Shown: positions 15,311 through 21,725 of the stretch, piece after piece
How positions within the stretch are numbered: position 1 is the stretch's first letter
Layout of the letters: each line of letters opens with the position of its first letter
NCBI GenBank assembly: GCA_937915825.1
Contig: CALGGT010000031.1
Span: 1-21,725, forward strand
Reading direction: 5' to 3'
Length of the DNA: 21,725 nt
Origin: an uncultured Eubacterium sp.
Lineage (GTDB): Bacteria > Bacillota > Clostridia > Lachnospirales > Lachnospiraceae
Made by a program: the position numbers and the translations under genes
The notes under the pieces: model-generated
Seen by the model: the letters and a program-made list of their open reading frames with translations, nothing else
Database searches by the model: none
Told to the model about the DNA's origin: nothing

Positions 15311-17665
15311 ATGAAATTCAGAAAATTATTTGGACTCGTGTTGGCGATCGCCATGGTATTGTCGATTCTGCCACCGGCACAAGCACGTGCAGCAACAACG
15401 ATTAGCAGTGTTTCCATTAAAATCGTTACTGTGCCCGAGGATGGTAACAGAGGGGGCTTTGCTTCCACAAATTGTGAAGTACTCACTACCGGCGTCTCGA
15501 AGAGTGCTTCGGTCATTTCAGATAAGTGGTATCAGTTAAGTGACACGTATACTTCTTCTTCAAGACCGACTTTTAATGACTTTTACGAAACTCAGAATAT
15601 GGTAGAAGGAACACTTGGAAGTTCCGATACATTTGATATGGGAAAATATTATGCGGTTGTGATTCATTTAGAAAGAAGTGATTCTTCTTATGAATTAACA
15701 TCGGATGATTTAGGTATTATTTTTAGTACGGATAGTAAAGTAACCGGATTGGTTGACTGTTATGTGCAATCGAAAAGAACTGATGGAGCTAGTATCGTTT
15801 TTGTATTTAAGGCCATTGGAAAGATGGATGAATTATTCCTTACATGCCAGAATCCCTCATTACTTGCTGGTAACAACCCCAGTGATCTTGCTTACAATGT
15901 TGACGCAAATTATTATAATGGTTTAGAATCCGATATTTCTGTATCTACAAGCTGGTATAATGAGACCCAAAAAAAAGCAATGACTTCTTCGGATACATTT
16001 GAAGTGGGAAATGAATATTCCGTAACCGCTACTGTAACTACAGACAAATATGGTTACTTTTCAGATGATCCGTCCGCCTATTTTGAAGCAATCATTAATA
16101 ACGAGGCTTTTACGGATGCTGCTGAAGTAAATAGGATTTCGGATACAAAGGTCGCATTCAAGTGGACATTTCCGGAACTGCAAGATGTCATAAAGACGGT
16201 GAGCATATCCGATATAATCGCTCCGGTTGCCGGTGAAGCGCCCAATACGACCCTATCGTTAGGTCAGTCTTCCTATACCTATAGTGCTTCCTGGGATGGA
16301 ACGTTCCGTGATGGAAAGTTTCGCTCCGGTGAAACGTATGATTTAAATGTGACTCTTGCTGCCAAGGAGGGTTACTCTTTTGATGTAGATGCACTCAGCG
16401 ATGAATCCGCAATAACCATAGATCAAGGTACGATTTATGACAAGAATGTTTACGACAATGCCATTTCATTAACCATACGATTTACCGCACCTGGTGAAAA
16501 AGTCCAGTATGTTACATTTGATGCGAATGGACGTGGAACGGCACCGGAAGAGCTGGAAGTTCCTGCTGGAACATCCATTAACGATGTGATCGGAACCGAT
16601 ACATCAAAGGCATGGATTGCAAACACAGACGGCTATACAATGACAGATTGGTACAAGGAAGCTGCTTGCATCAATAAGTTTGATCTTTCAACTGCCATAG
16701 ATAACGATGTTACCATTTATGCAGGCTGGAAAGAAGTTCCAACGATCACAATTACATTTGATTCAAACGGTGGAACCGGATCGATGGAACGTGTAACCCT
16801 TGAGGAGAATGAAGAGTATACTCTTCCGGCATGTTCCTTTACAGCTCCCGAAGGAAAAGAATTTGATAAATGGGATAAGGGTACCGTTGGAACAATCGTA
16901 AGCTACTCTGGTGATACAGTTATCCGGGCTCAGTGGAAGGACAAAGAATCAACTCCGTCTGCGGAACCGACCCAGTCAGCGGCTCCCACTCAGTCTGCGG
17001 GACCTGCTCAGTCGACCGATCCGACTCAGTCAGCAGAACCTGCTCAGTCTGCGGGACCTGCTCAGTCGTCCGATCCGACTCAGTCAGCAGGACCTGCTCA
17101 GTCAACCGCTCCGACATCAACCACAACACCGGATCCGACTTCTGTCAATCCGACAGTGGGCGCTCAGCTTACAGACAGCAAAACAGGCAGCAACGTAATT
17201 GTAACATCTAACGATTCTGCGAATCCTACCGTAGAATATGCCGGTGCGACGGACAAGAAGGCCACCGATATAACAATTCCTGACACCGTAACGATTGATG
17301 GAATTACCTATAAAGTGACAAGCGTTAAAGCCGGCGCATGCAAGGGTAACAAAGTTATTACATCCGTTACGATCGGAAAGAATGTAACAGAGATCGGTAA
17401 GAACGCATTTGCAAACTGCACGAAGCTTAAGAAAGTAAATTGCAAGTCTACGGTACTTCAAAAGATTGGCGCATCTGCCTTTCGCGGCGATAAGAAGCTC
17501 GTTAAGATGATCCTTAAGACGAAGAAGCTTAAGAAGAATAACATTGGGAAAAACGCGATTAAGGGAACATCGAAAAAGCTTGTTATAACCGCACCTAAAA
17601 AATGTGTGAAGAATTACCGGAAGTACTTCAAAGCCAAAGGTAATAAGAAAGTTAAAGTAAAATAA
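15311..17665 (+). CDS. Large secreted multidomain protein with Listeria/Bacteroides repeats and leucine-rich C-terminus
   Basis: 784 residues, exported. A signal peptide (1-29) ends near AQARAA. Residues 30-395 are beta-rich, probably several Ig-like or adhesion modules; I do not recognise them further. Two Listeria/Bacteroides (InlB B-type, Flg_new) repeats follow at about 400-470 and 480-545, each starting with a TFD.NG motif and ending in a Tyr/Gln-Ala/Gly-Trp-Lys strand. A Ser/Gln/Pro hexapeptide linker covers 554-601. The C-terminus (about 660-784) has BspA-like leucine-rich repeats (VTIGKNVTEIGKNAF) and ends in a lysine-rich tail. No LPxTG anchor is seen, so attachment, if any, may be by charge. 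Surface adhesion or host/plant polymer binding is inferred from the repeat types. The start ATG follows GGAGG by 11 bases. A strong bidirectional terminator ends the gene. Confidence 0.85.
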   Translation: MKFRKLFGLVLAIAMVLSILPPAQARAATTISSVSIKIVTVPEDGNRGGFASTNCEVLTTGVSKSASVISDKWYQLSDTYTSSSRPTFNDFYETQNMVEGTLGSSDTFDMGKYYAVVIHLERSDSSYELTSDDLGIIFSTDSKVTGLVDCYVQSKRTDGASIVFVFKAIGKMDELFLTCQNPSLLAGNNPSDLAYNVDANYYNGLESDISVSTSWYNETQKKAMTSSDTFEVGNEYSVTATVTTDKYGYFSDDPSAYFEAIINNEAFTDAAEVNRISDTKVAFKWTFPELQDVIKTVSISDIIAPVAGEAPNTTLSLGQSSYTYSASWDGTFRDGKFRSGETYDLNVTLAAKEGYSFDVDALSDESAITIDQGTIYDKNVYDNAISLTIRFTAPGEKVQYVTFDANGRGTAPEELEVPAGTSINDVIGTDTSKAWIANTDGYTMTDWYKEAACINKFDLSTAIDNDVTIYAGWKEVPTITITFDSNGGTGSMERVTLEENEEYTLPACSFTAPEGKEFDKWDKGTVGTIVSYSGDTVIRAQWKDKESTPSAEPTQSAAPTQSAGPAQSTDPTQSAEPAQSAGPAQSSDPTQSAGPAQSTAPTSTTTPDPTSVNPTVGAQLTDSKTGSNVIVTSNDSANPTVEYAGATDKKATDITIPDTVTIDGITYKVTSVKAGACKGNKVITSVTIGKNVTEIGKNAFANCTKLKKVNCKSTVLQKIGASAFRGDKKLVKMILKTKKLKKNNIGKNAIKGTSKKLVITAPKKCVKNYRKYFKAKGNKKVKVK
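16970..17113 (+). repeat. Hexapeptide-coding tandem repeat (8 x 18 bases)
   Basis: Eight 18-base units encode [TA]QS[AST][AGDE]P hexapeptides, with 54-base higher-order similarity between TQSAEP AQSAGP AQSSDP-type triplets. This is a flexible linker and a likely site of copy-number variation. Confidence 0.9.
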
Positions 17666-17705
17666 TAAGATGGTAGGAATTCGTTGGGAGTAATTCAACG
17701 TTTAT

Positions 17706-17759
17706 AAAAACCTCCCCAATGGTGTAAGACATATACAACACCATTGGGGAGGTTTTTTT
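17706..17759. terminator. Bidirectional terminator between secreted protein and abiE operon
   Basis: A 20-bp perfect or near-perfect stem, CCTCCCCAATGGTGT / ACACCATTGGGGAGG plus flanking A/T pairs, around a 12-base loop, with a T run on each side. It can end both convergent transcripts. Confidence 0.93.
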
Positions 17760-17780
17760 ATGTGACAATATGTATTGATA

Positions 17781-18833
17781 TCAAAGATCGACGTTTTTGA
17801 GTAATTTTGATGCCTCAATCAAATATCCATATGATATTGAATCAATGATTTTCAGATATGAAAACCATTTCGGTTTAACTATTTCTGCCTTTTGAGCTAT
17901 ATATTCCCTGCCATCCTTAATGCTAACTATATTATTATTCTCCGTCAGCACACTTGCAGCAAGATACATCACCCTACTCGCATATGCTCCAGCTATCTCC
18001 CCGTTAAACATCTGACTTATAACATGATTCCTGATCCTTCCGATACCGTCAATATAGTACTTGAAATCATCTGGAGCAAAACTCCCCCTCGTCGCAATAC
18101 AAAGGCATCCTCTTATCGTATCCTTTAGAACCTCTTTCACCGAACATGTAAGGCCTCTATATGACATCTCCGATCGAACTACCTTATTGTATGAATCTCT
18201 TACAACGCCAATATTACTCATAAAGTCAAACAAGGTAGCGCAGTCAAAAAGTTGTTTTATAATCTCTAACTCTTTATTTTCCCCGAACCTGATTCCTGTG
18301 GTATGTGGCGCAAATGCCGTGAGTTTATCTCCAAGGATGCTTTCCACATCTGGCATCTCTACAGTCAGATCCTCACCCTCCGTCAGTAGCAGGCTATTTT
18401 TAATCGGCTTAAAGACCGTATTCGGATATTGATGTTCCTCAAAGAGGACATCCAATTTTACAACGACTTCCTTTCCGCTACCCGGAGATTGATACTTAAA
18501 CAGAAAATGTCTTTTATCTATATTATTCTTTCCTTTACGTGAAATTTCTTCTTTATCAAAGAATGGGAACACTTTCCTCGCTTTTTCGATATATAAGTCT
18601 ATATCCACACCTGGATCTACTACTATATCAATGTCGGTACTAAATCTTCTGGGTATATCCAGAAGAAGCATCAAAGACGTGCCTCCCTTGAAAACAAACG
18701 GCATATCAACGCTTTTTATAGCTTCAAGCAGCCCAAATGCGAACAATGTTTTCTCAATCATCCGCGGATCATCTCCTGTCCTCCCTTTTAATTCACGGAT
18801 GTATTCCTGTGTGTATATTTTCTTAGATAACAT
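17781..18833 (-). CDS. abiEii: AbiEii-type nucleotidyltransferase toxin (type IV toxin-antitoxin)
   Basis: 350 residues, cytoplasmic. The DNA polymerase beta-type nucleotidyltransferase signature is present: FKGGTSL (Gly50, Gly51, Ser53), STDIDIVV with Asp67 and Asp69 as metal ligands, KLDVLF (Asp128) and LGDKLTAF (Asp169, Lys170), all typical of the AbiEii/AbiGii toxin family. AbiE systems act in phage abortive infection and as bacteriostatic toxin-antitoxin pairs; relatives such as MenT modify RNA, but the target here is unknown. The stop of the upstream antitoxin gene is 8 bases away, and GAGGG overlapping that stop is the likely ribosome binding site, so the two are translated as a coupled pair. 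The active-site residues look intact. The gene is more A+T-rich than the secreted-protein genes, which fits horizontal gain. Confidence 0.9.
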   Translation of the reverse strand: MLSKKIYTQEYIRELKGRTGDDPRMIEKTLFAFGLLEAIKSVDMPFVFKGGTSLMLLLDIPRRFSTDIDIVVDPGVDIDLYIEKARKVFPFFDKEEISRKGKNNIDKRHFLFKYQSPGSGKEVVVKLDVLFEEHQYPNTVFKPIKNSLLLTEGEDLTVEMPDVESILGDKLTAFAPHTTGIRFGENKELEIIKQLFDCATLFDFMSNIGVVRDSYNKVVRSEMSYRGLTCSVKEVLKDTIRGCLCIATRGSFAPDDFKYYIDGIGRIRNHVISQMFNGEIAGAYASRVMYLAASVLTENNNIVSIKDGREYIAQKAEIVKPKWFSYLKIIDSISYGYLIEASKLLKNVDL

Positions 18834-18841
18834 TCCCTATT

Positions 18842-19552
18842 TCACCCTCTCATATATTCTTCTATAATCTTTGCTTTTCCCCTTCGTCCAGCATATCGAT
18901 TCATTTTCTTAGCATCCACCCTATAGTTTTTCCTGATATTTTTGAACATTTCCGGAAGCTCTGACGGACTATACGTAGCTTCTATGCTCTTATCCGAAAT
19001 AATATCAACCAACATCTTCTCCATCATGATTTCATGTGGCTGTGATGATGAGAGTGGTGACTGACTTATAAGTTCCAATACCACAACGCACCCTCGAGCC
19101 CAATACTTTGAAAACTCAGCTCTGTTCGGCTTATACAAAACCATACCACCGAGTTCCTGTTTAAGAACATCGAATATATAGATACTCAAATCTTTTTCAA
19201 CCTGAACATAAACCGTATTCTGCGCAATCTGATGATTTAAGAATTCATTGAGAATTACACTTTCAAACATCACGAACGTCAGTCCCGGATATTTTTCCTC
19301 CAACAGTTTTTCTACCTTTAATACATCCTCCGTATATAATGGACGATACTCCGGTAAAACATGCTGTTGAGAAGTAGTATATTCGTCATATCCTACTCGA
19401 AACAATCTGTTATGTAGCTGCATATTATAAAGCATCCATCTGAATGTTGCATCATTCAGCTCTTTATTATCTTTACATAGGATTTCAATTAGATCATTTC
19501 TGGTATATGTCCTGTCATCCTTCAATTTTTCTAAAGCATAATCTATATTCAT
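18842..19552 (-). CDS. abiEi: AbiEi-type antitoxin / transcriptional regulator (DUF6577-like)
   Basis: 236 residues. The N-terminal 70 residues look like a winged-helix DNA-binding domain (YTRNDLIEIL, then an RWMLYNM recognition-like helix). The rest is the alpha/beta C-terminal region found with AbiEii toxins, here ending in a basic RRGKAK segment. AbiEi proteins neutralise the toxin and repress their own operon. The ATG at 19552 is chosen because AGGAGG lies 9 bases upstream; a GTG at 19573 would put that site inside the gene. Its promoter region holds a 36-base inverted repeat over the transcript start. The specific family (DUF6577 against classical AbiEi) is from memory of the usual pairing and less certain than the antitoxin role. 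Confidence 0.8.
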   Translation of the reverse strand: MNIDYALEKLKDDRTYTRNDLIEILCKDNKELNDATFRWMLYNMQLHNRLFRVGYDEYTTSQQHVLPEYRPLYTEDVLKVEKLLEEKYPGLTFVMFESVILNEFLNHQIAQNTVYVQVEKDLSIYIFDVLKQELGGMVLYKPNRAEFSKYWARGCVVVLELISQSPLSSSQPHEIMMEKMLVDIISDKSIEATYSPSELPEMFKNIRKNYRVDAKKMNRYAGRRGKAKIIEEYMRG

Positions 19553-19569
19553 TATCGAAAGCCTCCTAA

Positions 19570-19605
19570 GCACTTTGTCAATTTTTAAAAAAATTGTCTA
19601 TGTGC
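19570..19605. promoter_or_regulatory. Inverted repeat, probable abiE operator
   Basis: Two 17-base arms (19570-19586 and 19589-19605) match at 14 of 17 positions across a 2-base centre. Outer GCAC/GTGC and inner CAATTTTT/AAAAATTG are exact. It runs from the predicted start site into the leader, so a bound antitoxin would block transcription. Confidence 0.65.
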
Positions 19606-19607
19606 TC

Positions 19608-19636
19608 ATCGTATAACGCAATGGGATATTTGTCAA
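19608..19636 (-). promoter_or_regulatory. Promoter of the abiE operon
   Basis: On the minus strand TTGACA (19636-19631), 17-base spacer, TACGAT (19613-19608); start near 19601. Confidence 0.7.
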
Positions 19637-19732
19637 GTGTTTTTTTCGCTTTTTACTTTTTCGGCATGCAGGAATTGTATCACAGGAATGTCACTTAATT
19701 GTTTCATACATCCCGGACTGCTCAATTGTAAA

Positions 19733-19762
19733 AGGCAGCTTTCTATTTCTAGAAAGCTGCCT
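19733..19762 (-). terminator. Terminator after rpoC
   Basis: A 13-bp perfect stem AGGCAGCTTTCTA / TAGAAAGCTGCCT around a 4-base loop lies about 50 bases after the rpoC stop. On the minus strand it is followed by TTTACAATTG, a short T tract. Confidence 0.75.
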
Positions 19763-19814
19763 TACAGATTACGTATTACAATATTATGTAGGATCTTATA
19801 TATGATCTTATGTA

Positions 19815-21725
19815 TTATTCATCCTCATCGTCGGACGCTTCCTCTGCATCTTCCTCGTCGTCCTCGACATCCGCGTCGGCTTCTGCATCGTCGACCTCTG
19901 CTTCATCGGCTTCTGCCTCGCCCACTTCTTCCTCAGCTTGAAGATCCTCCTCTTCGTCAAATTCCTCATCGAATAAGATCTCTTCTTCTGCTGCAACGAT
20001 CTCTTCGTCGTCATCCTGAGCGTTCATATCCAAGGATTCCGGATCCGTATCGTAATCCCATTCCACTTCTTCCTTAACCGGAGGCTCCAGAGAATCCACC
20101 TGATCGCTGTAGATCTCGACATTGCGATAGCATTTCATTCCGGTACCTGCAGGGATCAGCTTACCAAGGATTACATTCTCCTTCAATCCAATCAACGGAT
20201 CTACCTTACCCTTGATCGCGGCATCCGTAAGAACACGAGGGGTTTCCTGGAAGGACGCGGCGGAAAGGAAGGAATTGGTTGCCAAAGATGCTTTGGTAAT
20301 TCCTAAGATGATCTGCTTTCCGGCCGGCGGTTCCAAACCAGCTTCCTTCATCTTCTTCACTTCTGCTTCATAATCTAAGACATCTACCGTCATGCCGGGA
20401 AGAAGGTTGGAATCTCCATTCTTCTCGATCTTGATCTTCTTCAACATCTGACGAACGATCACTTCGATGTGCTTATCGTTGATCTCTACACCTTGCAGAC
20501 GGTAAACACGCTGTACTTCTTTCAGGATGTAATCCTGAACAGCGCGCACACCGCTTACCTTCAAAATATCATGCGGGTTAATGTTACCCTCGGTAAACGG
20601 CTCTCCGGCCTTAATGGTCTCTCCGGTCGTCACACGGATCTTGGAACTGTAGTGGATCGGATAAGCCTTGGATGTTCCATCCTCTTCACTGGTGATAATA
20701 ACCTCACGTTTGCTCTCCGTCTCACGAACCGTTACAATACCACTAAATTCAGCGATTTCCGCACGACCCTTCGGGGCACGGGCCTCAAAAAGCTCCTCCA
20801 CACGGGGAAGACCCATGGTGATATTGTTACCTGCCACACCACCGGTATGGAACGTACGCATGGTAAGCTGTGTACCGGGCTCACCAATGGACTGAGCCGC
20901 GATAATACCCACTGCCTCACCCACCTGTACCGGCTCCCCGGTTGCCAGGTTGGAGCCGTAGCATTTGGCACAGATTCCATTCTTGGAACGGCAAGTCAAT
21001 ACGGAACGGATCCGGATCTTGGCATCTTCTCCCTGATCCAGTACCTTCTTCGTTTGCATGATTCTTGCTGCCCGCTTCGGCGTGATCATATGGTTTGCCT
21101 TTACGATCAGATCGCCTTTGTCATCCACCCAGTCTTCGCACGCGAAACGACCCGTAATACGTTCTTGCAAACTCTCGATCACTTCGTCGCCCATCATGAA
21201 GGTAGCGATCTCCATGCCAGGGATCTCTTCTCCCTTTTCACAACAATCTTTCTCGCGAATGATCAGTTCCTGGGAAACATCTACCAAACGACGGGTCAAA
21301 TATCCGGAATCGGCGGTACGCAACGCGGTATCGGACAATCCCTTTCTTGCTCCATGAGCAGAGATAAAATACTCCAAGATATCCAATCCTTCACGGAAGT
21401 TGGATTTGATCGGCAATTCAATGGTTCGTCCGGATGTATCGGCCATCAGACCACGCATACCGGCTAACTGTTTGATCTGCTGATCGGAACCACGGGCTCC
21501 GGAATCCGCCATCATGTGGATGTTGTTATAGTCATCCAGGCCTTTTAACATGGTTACCTTCAGATCATTATCCGTTTTCTCCCAAACCTTGATCACCTGT
21601 TTATAGCGCTCTTCATCGGTTACAAAGCCCTGGTTGTACATTCTGGTAATGTCCTCAACCTGCTCCTCCGCTTTTTGAAGCATTTCCTTCTTTTCTTTGG
21701 GTACCACGATATCCGAGATCGACAC
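19815..21725 (-). CDS. rpoC: DNA-directed RNA polymerase subunit beta', C-terminal part
   Basis: The last 636 or so codons; the gene runs off the right end of the window in frame. It forms part of the catalytic core of RNA polymerase. Seen: the conserved SGARGSDQQIKQLAGMRGLM segment following the bridge-helix-proximal regions, the second zinc site (Cys in FACEDW, then LTCRSKNGICAKCYG), the trigger-loop/jaw-side region EPGTQLTMRTFHTGGVAG, and the C-terminal region PLIGLKENVILGKLIPAGTG. About 85 residues of mostly Asp and Glu follow the last conserved segment, longer than in most beta' subunits. The zinc cysteines and catalytic-core segments look intact. rpoB should lie to the right, outside the window. 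The abiE operon follows after 262 bases; ribosomal protein genes (rpsL, rpsG), which often follow rpoC, are not seen here. Confidence 0.97.
   Translation of the reverse strand: MSISDIVVPKEKKEMLQKAEEQVEDITRMYNQGFVTDEERYKQVIKVWEKTDNDLKVTMLKGLDDYNNIHMMADSGARGSDQQIKQLAGMRGLMADTSGRTIELPIKSNFREGLDILEYFISAHGARKGLSDTALRTADSGYLTRRLVDVSQELIIREKDCCEKGEEIPGMEIATFMMGDEVIESLQERITGRFACEDWVDDKGDLIVKANHMITPKRAARIMQTKKVLDQGEDAKIRIRSVLTCRSKNGICAKCYGSNLATGEPVQVGEAVGIIAAQSIGEPGTQLTMRTFHTGGVAGNNITMGLPRVEELFEARAPKGRAEIAEFSGIVTVRETESKREVIITSEEDGTSKAYPIHYSSKIRVTTGETIKAGEPFTEGNINPHDILKVSGVRAVQDYILKEVQRVYRLQGVEINDKHIEVIVRQMLKKIKIEKNGDSNLLPGMTVDVLDYEAEVKKMKEAGLEPPAGKQIILGITKASLATNSFLSAASFQETPRVLTDAAIKGKVDPLIGLKENVILGKLIPAGTGMKCYRNVEIYSDQVDSLEPPVKEEVEWDYDTDPESLDMNAQDDDEEIVAAEEEILFDEEFDEEEDLQAEEEVGEAEADEAEVDDAEADADVEDDEEDAEEASDDEDE

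Noticed and set aside
16970..17113. Regular 18-base repeats considered as a CRISPR array
   Set aside because: The units are contiguous without spacers, keep the reading frame, and encode a hexapeptide linker.
19553..19573. GTG start for the antitoxin at 19573
   Set aside because: It would place AGGAGG inside the coding region; the ATG at 19552 is correctly spaced from it.
20469..21467. A 332-codon open frame on the plus strand opposite rpoC
   Set aside because: It is a mirror of highly conserved rpoC coding sequence, with no ribosome binding site or recognisable protein features.

Overview
The window looks like chromosomal DNA from an anaerobic, Gram-positive member of the Clostridia, most likely Lachnospiraceae. 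This is inferred from the Spy-like type II Cas9, the strong GGAGG ribosome binding sites, the lysine-rich BIG2-type secreted proteins, the Listeria/Bacteroides and BspA-type repeats, and a thioredoxin-reductase-like flavoprotein of clostridial type. The first 50 bases are not genomic: they are an Illumina P7 indexed adapter joined to the contig end.

Left region (51-3587). A cas9 gene on the minus strand is cut off by the contig end just after the third RuvC motif. A tracrRNA gene lies head-to-head with it on the plus strand, with a good promoter (TTGACA-17-TATCAT) and an intrinsic terminator. The tracrRNA promoter overlaps the cas9 ribosome binding site, and the predicted cas9 mRNA leader runs antisense through the whole tracrRNA. 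No CRISPR array or other cas gene is in the window; they presumably lie beyond the truncated end.

Middle region (3588-17665). First comes an amino-acid-permease-like membrane protein fused to an intact GGDEF diguanylate cyclase domain. A small secreted BIG2-like protein follows. Next, on the minus strand, is a coupled pair: a 1253-residue RND/MMPL-type membrane protein with an enormous second extracytoplasmic domain, and a thioredoxin-reductase-like flavoprotein that keeps the CxxC but has lost the NADPH motifs. A convergent pair of paralogous secreted polysaccharide deacetylases (CE4/NodB) shares a bidirectional terminator; both lack the second metal-binding histidine of the family. A large secreted multidomain protein with Listeria/Bacteroides repeats and a leucine-rich C-terminus ends this part. 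Four secreted or cell-surface proteins in about 12 kb, near a c-di-GMP-making membrane protein and an RND protein, suggest a cell-envelope or surface region. A functional link between them is inference.

Right region (17781-21725). An AbiE-type (type IV) toxin-antitoxin operon, with a clear promoter and an inverted repeat at its start site, sits directly after the 3' part of rpoC (RNA polymerase beta'), which runs off the right end. The rpoC product ends in a long acidic tail.

The most notable points are the overlapping cas9/tracrRNA control region, the permease-GGDEF fusion, the repeat-bearing RND protein coupled to an NADPH-motif-less flavin reductase, and the CE4 pair with an altered metal site. 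I do not see clear evidence of a wholly new multi-gene system.
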